64,000 nt of DNA from JACVRW01 sp963728495 (GCA_963728495.1 CAVSKI010000007.1:248001-312000), one strand, 5' to 3'; numbered from the stretch's first letter, positions 40,841 to 49,737 are shown. Numbers and translations are program-made. Notes: generated by a model from the sequence alone, not told the origin.

Positions 40841-42976
40841 TCAGCCGTCGCCCGGGGTGACGCCGCCGCCGGTGCCGTTCTGTGGCGGGACGTCCGTCGG
40901 CGGCGCCGGCTCGACGGGAGGCGCGACCTCCGGCGCCTCCTGGGGGGGCTCCTCGTACAGGTTCGGGTCGTACTGAGGGTCGGTACCCGTGTCGGTGGAG
41001 CCTTCGCTGTAGCCGCTGTCGTCGTCGTAGTAGTAGTCGCCCGTGTTGGCCCCGCCGGTGCTCGAGTACTTGCCGAAGAAGGGCGAGGCGACGAAGGGCT
41101 CCTGAGGGTATGGGAAGTCCTCGCAGAAGTCGCCGTGTGCGGGCGTCATGAAGGCGTTCCAGACCGGCGCCGCGTACACACCGCCCTGCGCGCCCGGCAT
41201 GGCCACGCCGGCATCGGGATAACCGACCCATACCGCCGCCGACAGGCGCGGCGTGTAGCCCACGAACCAGGCGTCCTTGGCCTCGTCGGTGGTGCCGGTC
41301 TTGCCGGCGGCCGGACAGCCGTAGTTGGCCCGGGTGCCCGTTCCCGAGGTCACGTTGGCCTTGAGGATCTTGGTCACCTCGTAGGCCTGGCCATCGGTCA
41401 TGACCCGCTTGCCCTTCGGGTTGCCCAGCTTCTCGCTCTTGCCGTCGGGGAACTGCACCCGAGCGATCCCGGTCGCTCGCCGGCGCACGCCTCCGGCGGC
41501 CAGGGTGGCGTAGGCGTTGGCCATCTCGAGCGTGGTCACACCGCGCGTGAGGCCGCCGAGGCCCTCGGCCGGGTAGCAGTCGAGCTTCGTCGTTATCCCG
41601 AGCAACTTCGCGGTGTGGCACACCTTGTCGGGGCCGATGTCGAGGATCAGCTGCGCGTAGACGGTGTTGTCGGAGGCGAGCGTGGCGCTGGTCAGGCTCA
41701 TCGAGCCCGAGTAGCTGTCGCCGAAGGTCCTGACGTTCCACTCGCCGTACTCCGGGTCGTTGATTGCGAGCGGTTTGGAGGTGTAGGAGGTCGAGTCCGG
41801 GTCCACGCCCTCCATGACCGCCGCGGTGAGGACAAAGGTCTTGAAGGCCGACCCCGGCTGCCGGTGCCCCTGCGCGGCGAGGTTGAAGCGCCGCTCGCCG
41901 TAGGTGCCGCTGGACGCCATCGCCCTGATCTTGCCGTTGGTCGGATCGACGGCGACGATCGCCGAACTCGGACCCGCCGGATCGCCCCAATACGCGTTGA
42001 TCGCGTCGCGGGCCTGGTCCTGCATCGTCGGGTCGATCGTGGTGTGGATTCGCAGGCCGCCGGCGCGCACAACCCCCACGCCGTAGCGCTCGATCAGCTC
42101 CTCCTGCACGTAGTCGAAGAAGTACGGCTCGCGGCGCTGGACGTAGCGCTGGCCGAGCTTCAGTCCGAGGCCCTTGCTCGCCGCCTCCTCGTATTCAGCG
42201 CGCGTGATGGATTTGTTCTCGACCATCTTCTCGAGCACCTCGTTGCGCCGCTCGATGGCCGCCTGAGGGTTGCGGAAGGGGTTGTACTGCGAGGGCGCCT
42301 GGGGCAGGCCGGCCAGCAGCGCGGACTGGTGCAGCTTGATCTGACTGACGTGCTTGTCGAAGAAGGTAACCGACGCCGCCTCCACGCCGATCGCGGTCCG
42401 CCCGTTCACCGTCCCGTAGGGCACGGAGTTGAGGTACTCCTTCAGGATCCACGTTTTCGAGTGTTCGTCCTCGAGCTCGGAGGCCAGCTTGGCCTCTCGG
42501 ATCTTGCGCTTGAAGTTGCGCTTGGGGTCCTTGATGTAGAGGGCGCGAACGAGCTGTTGCGTGATCGTCGAGCCGCCCTGAACGGTCTCGCCGGACTCGA
42601 GGTTCGCGATGCCCGCGCGGACGATCGCGTTGATGTCGACGCCGTCGTGCTGGTAGAAGCGCTCGTCCTCGATGGCCACCGTCGCGCGCCGCAGCGCCAC
42701 GGGGATCTCCCCCCACGGCCTGACCCGCCGCAGGGTCTCCGATTGGATGAAGCCGAGCTTCGACCCGTTGGCCGCGTAGACCACCGAGAGCTGGCCCTTG
42801 TCGTCGGCCTTGAGCTCGTTGAGGTCCGGCGCGCTCGCCGCGATCGCGAACACGTAGCCGGCCACCGACAGGGCGGCGATCACGATGACGGTGGCGACCA
42901 CGCCCACCCCGAGCAGAATCCTGCTCTTGGCGCCGCGCGTGGATCGCCGCCTGGACTTTCGGTGACGGTGACTCAT
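40841..42976 (-). CDS. Class A penicillin-binding protein (GT51 + transpeptidase)
   Basis: The 711-residue bifunctional enzyme polymerises and cross-links peptidoglycan. After a basic cytoplasmic start and one transmembrane helix comes the glycosyltransferase domain (RRATVAIEDERFYQHDGVDI with the catalytic Glu, then GGSTITQQLVRALYI). The transpeptidase domain has the SxxK in RQPGSAFKTFVLT, SxN in LASDNTVYAQ and KTG in CPAAGKTGTTDEAKDAWFVG. A C-terminal tail of about 90 residues is rich in Asp/Tyr/Ser then Pro/Glu/Val and is probably surface-exposed linker. Confidence 0.96.
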   Translation of the reverse strand: MSHRHRKSRRRSTRGAKSRILLGVGVVATVIVIAALSVAGYVFAIAASAPDLNELKADDKGQLSVVYAANGSKLGFIQSETLRRVRPWGEIPVALRRATVAIEDERFYQHDGVDINAIVRAGIANLESGETVQGGSTITQQLVRALYIKDPKRNFKRKIREAKLASELEDEHSKTWILKEYLNSVPYGTVNGRTAIGVEAASVTFFDKHVSQIKLHQSALLAGLPQAPSQYNPFRNPQAAIERRNEVLEKMVENKSITRAEYEEAASKGLGLKLGQRYVQRREPYFFDYVQEELIERYGVGVVRAGGLRIHTTIDPTMQDQARDAINAYWGDPAGPSSAIVAVDPTNGKIRAMASSGTYGERRFNLAAQGHRQPGSAFKTFVLTAAVMEGVDPDSTSYTSKPLAINDPEYGEWNVRTFGDSYSGSMSLTSATLASDNTVYAQLILDIGPDKVCHTAKLLGITTKLDCYPAEGLGGLTRGVTTLEMANAYATLAAGGVRRRATGIARVQFPDGKSEKLGNPKGKRVMTDGQAYEVTKILKANVTSGTGTRANYGCPAAGKTGTTDEAKDAWFVGYTPRLSAAVWVGYPDAGVAMPGAQGGVYAAPVWNAFMTPAHGDFCEDFPYPQEPFVASPFFGKYSSTGGANTGDYYYDDDSGYSEGSTDTGTDPQYDPNLYEEPPQEAPEVAPPVEPAPPTDVPPQNGTGGGVTPGDG

Positions 42977-42985
42977 TGAACCGGG

Positions 42986-43780
42986 CTAGGAGGAGACCCC
43001 AACTGAGGATAGACCGTGCTCTCGGAGCAGCCGCAACCAGCGCAGGCGCAGCTCCGCGGCGGCGGTTCCGCGCTCGGCCGGCGTGTCACACCACGTGGTG
43101 GCGCTGAGCCTCACACCCTCCTTGTCGGTTTCCGCCACGGTCGCCTTTATCTCCTCCGTCTCGTTGCTGATCAGCTCGATGGCACGGTCGAGATCCGCGT
43201 CCGGCGCGAGCCATACCGACACGTCGACCTGTACGCGCGGGCTGATGATCGTGTGGTTCTCGATTGAGCTCTGCGCCAGTCGCTCGTTGGGCACGATCAG
43301 GCGCCGCCCGTCGTCGAGGCGGATGTAGGTGTAGCTGAGCCTGACGTCCTCGACCGCGCCCGTCTTCTCCTCGAAGGTCACGAGGTCGCCGATGCGGATG
43401 GGCTGGGTGATGGCCAGAAGAATCCCGGCGATCCCGTTGGCCAGTGTCTGCCGCGCGGCGAAGCCGACCACGAGGCCGAGCACCGCGGACGAGGCGAGCA
43501 CGCCGGTGGCGATGCTGCTGACCGCCGGGATGCGGGCCAGGGCGAATCCGAGCCCGATCACGACGATGAGGGCGAAGATCAGCCGGCGAATCAGCCGCAG
43601 GCGGGTCGCGGTCTCGGGCCTCAGCTCTCCGCCGGCCACCGCGGTGCTCAGCTGCTTGCCCCGACGCGAGAGCAGCCGGTCGACGATCTCGGCGATCACG
43701 ACCGCGATTACCAGGATCACGACCGCGCTCACCCACTGCTCGGTGGTGATCGCTCCCGTGTGGAAATGTGTCCCCGGCAT
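42986..43780 (-). CDS. MscS-family mechanosensitive channel
   Basis: The 264-residue protein has an N-terminal helix (VSAVVILVIAVVIAEIVDRL), a second helix (RRLIFALIVVIGLGFALARI) and the pore-lining helix SSAVLGLVVGFAARQTLANG followed by the MscS core motif QPIRIGDLVTFEEKTGAVED and IRLDDGRRLIVPNERLAQSS. It should open under membrane tension to release solutes, which fits an organism that accumulates trehalose. Its ATG at 43780 overlaps, on the opposite strand, the ATG of the divergent mannosyltransferase at 43779. Confidence 0.92.
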   Translation of the reverse strand: MPGTHFHTGAITTEQWVSAVVILVIAVVIAEIVDRLLSRRGKQLSTAVAGGELRPETATRLRLIRRLIFALIVVIGLGFALARIPAVSSIATGVLASSAVLGLVVGFAARQTLANGIAGILLAITQPIRIGDLVTFEEKTGAVEDVRLSYTYIRLDDGRRLIVPNERLAQSSIENHTIISPRVQVDVSVWLAPDADLDRAIELISNETEEIKATVAETDKEGVRLSATTWCDTPAERGTAAAELRLRWLRLLREHGLSSVGVSS

Positions 43781-45038
43781 GGCGTATGAGGCTACCCCCG
43801 GCGAAACAGGCGCAGTCCGCGCGCTGCGCCGCTCAGAGGCGCTGCGCGTGGCGTGGCGGATCGCATGGACGACCCGCCTGGCGGTTGTCCTCGTGGCCGT
43901 CTTCGCCGCGCTCTCCTTCGGTCCTGCGGCCGGCGGCCTCGCAGAGGAGAACGCGGCCAAGTTCGACGACCCGGCCCTCACCCACCCGCTCGCCGATCCC
44001 CTCCTCTCGCCGCTCGCGCGCTGGGATGCCGTCTGGTACCTGCGCATCGCGGATTCGGGTTACGGCGGGAGTGACACCCGCTCGGCGTTCTTCCCGCTCT
44101 ACCCACTGCTCGTACGGGGCCTGGCTATGCCTCTGGGGGGAACCCCCTCGGCGCTGCTGGTGGCCGCGTACGCCGTGGCCCTGGCCGCGTTCGTGGCTGC
44201 GCTCGCGCTGCTCTACCGGCTGGTGGCGCTCGAGCTGGGGCGGCCGCTGGCGCGTCCGGCGCTGCTTCTGCTCGCGGTGTTCCCGGCAGCGGTCTTCTTC
44301 GGCGCGCCCTACGCCGAGAGCCTGTTCTTGGCGCTTGCGGTGGGAGCGTTCCTGGCGGCGCGCACCGATCGCTGGGCGTGGGCGGGCGCGTGTGCGGCGG
44401 GCGCCGCGGCCACTCGCAGCGCGGGCGTCCTGCTGCTCCTGCCGCTGGTCATGCTGTGGTGGGACTCGCGCGGGCGGCGAGCCCGCGATGTCGCTTGGCT
44501 GGCGCTGGCGCCGCTCGGCCTTGCCGCCTACGCGCTCTTCCTCGGGTTGAGCGAGGGTGACCCTCTGCGCTTTCTCGACGTGCAGGACGCGTGGTCCCGT
44601 GAGCTCACCGTGCCGCTGACCGGTGCCTGGGACGGGCTGGTGGCCGCCTGGGACGGGCTGCGCCAGCTCGCTTCGGGCCAGAAGCAGATCGTGTACTTCG
44701 AGGCGGCCGCAGGGGATCCGTACCGAATCGCGGCCACCAATCTCATGCTCTTCGGCACTCTCGTTTTCGCGGTGGCCGCCTGCGTGGGCGTGTTGCGCCG
44801 CCTGCCCGCTGCCTACGGGGCCTGGGTGGCGGTCTCATTGGCATTGCCGTTGACCTTTCCGGTCAAGCCGCAGCCGCTGATGTCGCTCCCGCGCTTCGTG
44901 GCGGTGCTGTTCCCCATCTTCATGTGGCTCGCGCTGTGGTGTGAGGAACGGCGCGCGACCGAGCGCGTGGCGGCGCTTTCGGCTGTCGGGCTGGGCCTGT
45001 TCACCGCGCAGTACGCGAGCTGGCACTGGATCTCGTGA
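43779..45038 (+). CDS. PIG-V/GT76-like mannosyltransferase
   Basis: The 419-residue polytopic protein has an N-terminal helix, then the loop LARWDAVWYLRIADSGYGGS and AFFPLYPLLVRGLAMPLGG, which resembles the active-site loop of PIG-V type dolichol/polyprenol-phosphate mannosyltransferases. About nine more helices follow, with FFGAPYAESLFLALAVGAFL typical of the same group. The donor would be a polyprenyl-phospho-mannose used on the outer membrane face. ATG at 43779 is the first start; GTG at 43849 is an alternative that would free the divergent promoter. The stop overlaps the HAD gene (GTGA). Confidence 0.8.
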   Translation: MAYEATPGETGAVRALRRSEALRVAWRIAWTTRLAVVLVAVFAALSFGPAAGGLAEENAAKFDDPALTHPLADPLLSPLARWDAVWYLRIADSGYGGSDTRSAFFPLYPLLVRGLAMPLGGTPSALLVAAYAVALAAFVAALALLYRLVALELGRPLARPALLLLAVFPAAVFFGAPYAESLFLALAVGAFLAARTDRWAWAGACAAGAAATRSAGVLLLLPLVMLWWDSRGRRARDVAWLALAPLGLAAYALFLGLSEGDPLRFLDVQDAWSRELTVPLTGAWDGLVAAWDGLRQLASGQKQIVYFEAAAGDPYRIAATNLMLFGTLVFAVAACVGVLRRLPAAYGAWVAVSLALPLTFPVKPQPLMSLPRFVAVLFPIFMWLALWCEERRATERVAALSAVGLGLFTAQYASWHWIS

Positions 45039-45703
45039 GCGGCGCAGTGCTCCTAGACGCGATGGGCACTCTGGTCGAGCTGCAGCCGCCCGCGCCGCGC
45101 CTGCGGGCGCTGCTCGCCGCCGAGGGCTTCTCGATCAGCGAGGAGCGCGCCGCCGCCGCCTTCAGGGCCGAGATCGGCTATTACCTCGAGCACCACCTCG
45201 ATGGCGCCACCCGTGAGCGGGTGTCGGACCTGCGCGACCGGTGCGCGGCAGTGATGCTCAAGGCGCTCGGGCTGCCGGGGCTCGACCACGCAGCCGCCCG
45301 GCGGGCCATGCTCGCCGCCCTCGAGTTCACCCCTTACCCGGACGCCGGGCCGGCGCTCACCGTGTTACGCGAGCGCGGGCACCGCCTCGCGATCGTGAGC
45401 AACTGGGACTGCTCCTTGGCGGACTGGCTTCAGTCCTCGGAGCTGCTCGAGCTGGTGGAGGGGGTGGTGGTGACCTCGGCGGCGACGGGCGCCGCCAAGC
45501 CCGATCCGGCCATCTTCCGGCGCGCCCTCGGGCTACTCGGCGTGGAGGCGAACGCCGCGGTCCACGTGGGGGACTCGCTCGACAAGGACATCGCTGGGGC
45601 GCGCGACGCGGGGATTCGCGCCATCTTGGTCGCGAGGCGGGCCGACCCACCCTCGGGGGTCGAGGCGATCCGCTCGCTCGCGGAGCTGCCCTCCCTACTC
45701 TGA
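45035..45703 (+). CDS. HAD-family hydrolase
   Basis: The 222-residue HAD protein has motif I VLLDAMGTLVEL, motif II RLAIVSNWDCSLADWL, motif III Lys in TGAAKPDPAIFRRAL and motif IV AAVHVGDSLDKDIAGARDAG. In motif I the usual Asp two residues after the nucleophile is Met (DAMGT), a variant seen in other phosphatases of this group. The cap domain is helical (type C1). The small-molecule phosphate substrate is not predictable. GTG at 45035 overlaps the mannosyltransferase stop. Confidence 0.92.
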   Translation: MSGAVLLDAMGTLVELQPPAPRLRALLAAEGFSISEERAAAAFRAEIGYYLEHHLDGATRERVSDLRDRCAAVMLKALGLPGLDHAAARRAMLAALEFTPYPDAGPALTVLRERGHRLAIVSNWDCSLADWLQSSELLELVEGVVVTSAATGAAKPDPAIFRRALGLLGVEANAAVHVGDSLDKDIAGARDAGIRAILVARRADPPSGVEAIRSLAELPSLL

Positions 45704-45709
45704 TCCCTC

Positions 45710-46528
45710 GTGGAGAGCGCCCTCATACCTCCTCCGCCACAGCCGCCCGAGCTCCCCGAGGACGCTCGCCCGCGCTGGCCGTGGTGGTACGGCCCGGTCG
45801 CATTCGTGAGCGGAGCGATCCTGGGGCTTATCAGCGCCGGTGTCGTGTGGGCCGTTTTGGGAATAGACAGCACGTCGCCGGAGGCCACCATCTCCGGGAC
45901 GTTCCTGCTGGACGGCTCGCTCGTGGCGGTGGCCCTGCTGTTCGCCTCCTTCGTGCGCCGGCCCCGACCGTGGCACTTCGGCCTGCGCCGGACCGCCTTC
46001 TGGCCGGCGGTCGGCTGGGCGTCACTGGGGATCTTTTGCTTCTACGTGTTTGCGGCGGTGTACTCGCTCGTGCTCGACCCCGACGTCGAGCAGACGGTGG
46101 CGGAGGACCTCGGCGCGGACCAGAGCAGTCTCGGTCTCGTGGTCGCGGGCTTCATGATCATCTGCATCGCTCCCTTCGCGGAGGAGTTCTTCTTTCGCGG
46201 CTTCTTCTACGGGGCGCTGAGGACGCGCTTCACGGTGGCGGTGGCAGCGATCGTCGATGGGCTTGTGTTCGGGTTGATCCACTTTCAAGGGGGCACCGAT
46301 GGGCTGCTCATCGTGCCGCCGCTGGCGCTGCTGGGCGTGGTGTTCTGCCTCGTCTACGAGCGCACCCGCTCGCTTTATCCCTGCATTGCGCTTCACGCTC
46401 TCAACAACTCGATCGCCTACGCCGCGCAAGCCGACGGCGGGGCCGTGTCGCTCGTATTCGGGCCGCTGATGATCGCCGCCTGCGCGCTGGTGCCGCGTCT
46501 GACTCGCTCGGCTCCCTCTCCCGCTTAG
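45710..46528 (+). CDS. CPBP-family intramembrane glutamic endopeptidase
   Basis: The 272-residue membrane protein has about eight helices after a Pro-rich cytoplasmic start. The protease motifs are IAPFAEEFFFRGFFYGALRT (EExxxR), GLVFGLIHFQ and CIALHALNNSIAYAA, giving the two Glu and two His residues expected in CPBP/Rce1-type enzymes. The start is GTG at 45710, 7 bp after the HAD gene. The targets of these enzymes are mostly unknown; some process prenylated or bacteriocin-like peptides. Confidence 0.93.
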   Translation: MESALIPPPPQPPELPEDARPRWPWWYGPVAFVSGAILGLISAGVVWAVLGIDSTSPEATISGTFLLDGSLVAVALLFASFVRRPRPWHFGLRRTAFWPAVGWASLGIFCFYVFAAVYSLVLDPDVEQTVAEDLGADQSSLGLVVAGFMIICIAPFAEEFFFRGFFYGALRTRFTVAVAAIVDGLVFGLIHFQGGTDGLLIVPPLALLGVVFCLVYERTRSLYPCIALHALNNSIAYAAQADGGAVSLVFGPLMIAACALVPRLTRSAPSPA

Positions 46529-46556
46529 CGACTTCTCATGGCATCATCAGCTTCGA

Positions 46557-47498
46557 ATGAACACACCCCTCCTCCTTCTCACCGTTGCCGGAATGCTCGC
46601 TCTGAGCGCCGTTCCGGCCTCCGCGCAGGTGCCGTCGGGCTCCGCTACCTACAAGGTGTCGGGTGGCCTGGCGACCAGCAAGGCCCGTTACTTCGCTCCA
46701 TCGCAACAGGTCGTTCTGCGCGGCCGGGTGAAGCCCGCGGTGCCGGGCGAGGTGTTGACGCTCTACACCGTGAGGGGCAAGAAGGCGACCAAGCAGATCC
46801 GGCGCAAGGTCGGCAAGGGCGGACGCTTCGAGTTCAAGTTCAAGGTGGGCAACCCCGGCGGGCTGCGTCTTGTGGTCAACCACGACGCCAGTGCCGCTCA
46901 GGGTGCTTTCCGGGCCAAGCCCAGGCGGATATCGGTGGTCAACTGGCAGGCGGGAGCGGGCCAGAAGGGCGTGAAGGTTCTGCTGCTCCAGCGCGCCCTG
47001 CTGCACGAGGGCTTCGCCACGCCCGTGACCGGCTACTACGACGACGCCACAGCCCGCGGCGTGCTCGCGTTCCGCAAGACGAACGGGCTGGGACGCGACG
47101 GCTACGCGACCAAGCAGGTCTTCGCCATGCTGGCTCGGGGCAAGGGAGCGTTCAGGCTGCGCTACCCGAAGTCGGGCAAGCACGTGGAGTTCGACTGGTC
47201 ACGCCAGGTGCTCGTGCTGGCCAACGGCGCCAAGCCCTACCGGACCTACCACACCTCGTCGGGCACGCCGGCCACGCCGACGGTGTTCGGCACCTTCAAG
47301 TTCTACCTGCAGACGCCGGGTATCAACTCCAAGGGCATGGTCTACTCGTCCTACTTCATCCGCGGCTACGCCATCCATGGCTATGCGTCGGTGCCCACCT
47401 ATCCGGCAAGCCACGGCTGTCTGCGGGTGCCGATCCCCAACGCGGTCCAGATCTTCAACTGGATCGACATCGGGAACACGATCCACAGCTACCAGTAG
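46557..47498 (+). CDS. Secreted L,D-transpeptidase with peptidoglycan-binding domain
   Basis: The 313-residue exported protein has a signal peptide (TVAGMLALSAVPASAQ), an Ig/beta domain of about 90 residues, a PG_binding_1 repeat (VKVLLLQRALLHEGFATPVT with GYYDDATARGVLAFRKTNGL) and a C-terminal YkuD domain. The catalytic motif is IHGYASVPTYPASHGCLRVP, with active-site Cys and the two His. It makes 3-3 cross-links or attaches proteins to the wall. A strong terminator follows, so it ends the plus-strand block. Confidence 0.94.
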   Translation: MNTPLLLLTVAGMLALSAVPASAQVPSGSATYKVSGGLATSKARYFAPSQQVVLRGRVKPAVPGEVLTLYTVRGKKATKQIRRKVGKGGRFEFKFKVGNPGGLRLVVNHDASAAQGAFRAKPRRISVVNWQAGAGQKGVKVLLLQRALLHEGFATPVTGYYDDATARGVLAFRKTNGLGRDGYATKQVFAMLARGKGAFRLRYPKSGKHVEFDWSRQVLVLANGAKPYRTYHTSSGTPATPTVFGTFKFYLQTPGINSKGMVYSSYFIRGYAIHGYASVPTYPASHGCLRVPIPNAVQIFNWIDIGNTIHSYQ

Positions 47499-47538
47499 AG
47501 CCGCCGGTGTAGGGCACAACCGCCGACGGACCCTGGAA

Positions 47539-47574
47539 CGCAAAGACCCCGCCGGGTGGGGCGGGGCCTTTGCG
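47539..47574 (+). terminator. Intrinsic-type hairpin after the L,D-transpeptidase
   Basis: CGCAAAG-A-CCCCGCC pairs with GGCGGGG-C-CTTTGCG around a six-base loop: a 14-bp stem with one internal mismatch. It lies 40 bp after the stop and is the strongest hairpin in this gap. No T-run follows, but the upper arm carries a TTT that could help. Confidence 0.7.
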
Positions 47575-47593
47575 GGGGATCCGTCCCCCTGAA

Positions 47594-47612
47594 GCCCGCG
47601 CTCCGCGCGGGC
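47594..47612 (-). terminator. GC hairpin after the M23 peptidase gene
   Basis: GCCCGCGC-TCC-GCGCGGGC is an 8-bp perfect stem with a three-base loop. On the minus strand it lies about ten bases after the TAG of the M23 peptidase. No T-run follows. It serves as its likely terminator. Confidence 0.55.
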
Positions 47613-47621
47613 CCACGCTCA

Positions 47622-49430
47622 CTATTGGCCTGGGACGGCCTCGGCCGGTGCGGCCGGGGCCGGTGCGGCCGGCGTGGCTTCTGTGGTCGCCGGCGCAGCT
47701 GCCGGGGGCTCGACCGGGGCGGGGGCGGCCTCGGCCGGAGCCGGGGCTGGCTCGGCGACGGGCTCGACCGGAGCGGCCACCGGCTCGGCCGGCGCGGCCA
47801 CGGGTTCCACGGGAGTCGGCGCGGCGACGGGCTCGACGGGTGCGGGTGCGGCCACAGGCTCCACCGGAGCGGCAACCGGCTCAACCGGCACAGGCGCGGG
47901 CTCGACGGGCACCGGCGCGGCAACCGGCTCGACCGGCACAGGCGCGGGCTCGACCGGCACCGGCGCGGGCTCGACCGGCACAGGCGCGGCAACCGGCTCC
48001 GCGGGCGCGGCCGGAGTTACGGGCACCGCCGGAGTGACCGGCACGGCCGGAGTGACCGGCGCCGCAGGGGCGACCGCTTCGGCGGGCGCGGCTGGAGTGG
48101 CGGCGACCTGAGAGCCGCCGCTTGCCACCACGGACTCGCTTGCTGCTGTTGCGCTCGCCGAGCCGCTCCAGTTGGCCTGCGACGAGGGTGCGGTGGCGCC
48201 GCCGCCGGTGCTCGCGAATGTCGCGTCGGGCCCTCCCACCCCGTCCAAGCGGGTGGTCGCGCGGCTCGCGGCCCTCGCGCTGGCCGCGCGGCTGCCGTTG
48301 AGGTACGGGGCCGGATCCTGAGCCGCTCCGTTCACCCGGGTCTCGAAGTGCACGTGCGGGCCGGTGCAGTTGCCGGTGCAGCCCACGTATCCGATCACCT
48401 GTCCCGCCTGCACCCGCGCGCCCTGGCTGACGGCGAAGCGCGACATGTGGGCGTAGCACGTGGAGAAGCTGCTGCTATGCGTGATGCAGATGATGTTGCC
48501 GTAGCCGTCCTGGACCCCGGCGATCGTGACCGAGCCACACGCCGCCGCCCGGATGGCGGTGCCGGCGGGCGCCGCAATGTCGAGGCCTTCGTGGTTTCGA
48601 CCCCAGCGAGGGCCGAACCCGGAGGTCACGGTGCCCTTGACGGGCGACCGGAGCGTCGACGAGCCACAGCTCGTGTCCACCGAGCGGTCGGAGCGGTCGG
48701 GGCGCGGGGCCGGGGCCGGCGTGTCCTCCCGGTTGGCATCGGGTGACTGGCTGGGGCTGCTGTCGCTCTCCGGGGCATCCGCGGGCTGGTCAGTGCTCTC
48801 GCCCTTGTCGCTCTGTTCTTGGGACGAGCGAGAGGGCGTCGAGCCAGAGTCATCGCGGCCGTCCGATCCGAACAGCTTGTCCACCGAGCGGTCCGCGCGC
48901 TCGTCGAGGCGAGCGCCGGCGGCCCGCAGCTCACGCTCCAGGCGCTGCTTGACCTCGGGCGGAGCGTCTCCGCCGCGCGCCGTGCTCGCGGCACCGAACA
49001 ACGTGGACCATGTGACCGGGCCGACGATGCCGTCGACCTTCAGGCCGGCACGGACCTGGTAGCGGCGAACCGCGGCGTCGGTCTGGATGCCGAAGATCCC
49101 GTCGGCCGGGATCTCCAGGGCCTTCTGCACCTGAGCCACGAGCGCTCCCTGGCTGCCGGTCTGCAGAGGAAGTCCGCCTTCGCGGATCTCGATGGCCCGC
49201 TGGGAGGCCGTCTCGGCCCCTATGTCGGCCTCGGGCTTGTTCGAGAACTGGGCGAACGCCATTGGGGAGCCGGGCCCGGCCATGGTCGCGGCGGACATCG
49301 CGGCGGCGATGCCCTTGCGGCGGTTCAGCCTGCGGCGAGCTCCGGGGAGCAGTGCGCGGCGATATCGCGAACGCTCGAGCGAGCGCTCCCACAGCTCCGG
49401 CTGTGACAGGTCCCGATGGGCGGTCGTCAT
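47622..49430 (-). CDS. Secreted M23 peptidase with PG-binding domain and Val/Pro/Glu/Ala repeat tail
   Basis: The 602-residue product has a basic start and a hydrophobic export segment (about residues 38-60), a PG_binding_1 domain (GALVAQVQKALEIPADGIFG), an Asp/Ser-rich linker, and a LytM/M23 domain. The metal motifs are FGPRWGRNHEGLDIAAPAGT (H, D) and CTGPHVHFETRVNG (HxH). The last 170 residues are repeats of EPVAAPVPVEPAP type, probably a rigid wall-spanning stalk. It should cut peptidoglycan cross-bridges. A c-di-AMP riboswitch occupies its leader; GGAAGGGG lies eight bases before the ATG. Confidence 0.92.
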   Translation of the reverse strand: MTTAHRDLSQPELWERSLERSRYRRALLPGARRRLNRRKGIAAAMSAATMAGPGSPMAFAQFSNKPEADIGAETASQRAIEIREGGLPLQTGSQGALVAQVQKALEIPADGIFGIQTDAAVRRYQVRAGLKVDGIVGPVTWSTLFGAASTARGGDAPPEVKQRLERELRAAGARLDERADRSVDKLFGSDGRDDSGSTPSRSSQEQSDKGESTDQPADAPESDSSPSQSPDANREDTPAPAPRPDRSDRSVDTSCGSSTLRSPVKGTVTSGFGPRWGRNHEGLDIAAPAGTAIRAAACGSVTIAGVQDGYGNIICITHSSSFSTCYAHMSRFAVSQGARVQAGQVIGYVGCTGNCTGPHVHFETRVNGAAQDPAPYLNGSRAASARAASRATTRLDGVGGPDATFASTGGGATAPSSQANWSGSASATAASESVVASGGSQVAATPAAPAEAVAPAAPVTPAVPVTPAVPVTPAAPAEPVAAPVPVEPAPVPVEPAPVPVEPVAAPVPVEPAPVPVEPVAAPVEPVAAPAPVEPVAAPTPVEPVAAPAEPVAAPVEPVAEPAPAPAEAAPAPVEPPAAAPATTEATPAAPAPAAPAEAVPGQ

Positions 49431-49452
49431 ACGGCTGTCCCCTTCCGTTCGG

Positions 49453-49592
49453 GCCTACGGGGTTAGCTGACGGGCTCGCGCTGGAAAGTGCGCTACGCGG
49501 TTCAGGGTCCGCGACTCGCCCCCGGCGACCTTCTCGGCCACCATTTGGTTCCCCCGTTCCCCACACCCGGCGGCGCAGGGACTCGGCGCTTG
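49453..49592 (-). promoter_or_regulatory. c-di-AMP riboswitch (ydaO/yuaA type) in the M23 leader
   Basis: Reading the minus strand, the leader contains GGGGAACGGGGGAACC, then GGGGGCGAGTC, then CCGTCAGCTAACCCCGTAGGC-type sequence, in the order and spacing of the ydaO/yuaA aptamer. That RNA binds c-di-AMP and usually switches expression off; in actinobacteria it commonly precedes cell-wall hydrolases. The aptamer ends about 22 nt before the start codon, close enough to control either termination or access to the Shine-Dalgarno sequence. Boundaries are approximate. Confidence 0.9.
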
Positions 49593-49653
49593 ACTAATGA
49601 TTCGACAACTACGCCCAACAACCTCGGGCAGAGGGAGTTGCGCTCTGCGGGCC

Positions 49654-49683
49654 AGGCTAGCGCAACCTTACGAATTGGTCCAA
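49654..49683 (-). promoter_or_regulatory. Likely sigma-70-type promoter of the riboswitch-M23 unit
   Basis: On the minus strand TTGGAC (49683-49678) is followed after 18 bases by TAGCCT (49659-49654). The -35 matches five of six positions, and the -10 has the TAgccT form frequent in actinobacteria. Transcription would start about 50 nt before the aptamer. No competing match is seen nearby. Confidence 0.5.
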
Positions 49684-49737
49684 CGGAGGTTTCATATGAC
49701 TTGTGGCGTGATGCGGGTTCGGTGCGCCATGCCTGGC

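Noticed and set aside
47690..48110. Dense short repeats that could suggest a CRISPR array
   Set aside because: Repeat and spacer lengths are irregular, the units are in frame and encode Val/Pro/Glu/Ala strings in the M23 tail, and no cas gene is near.
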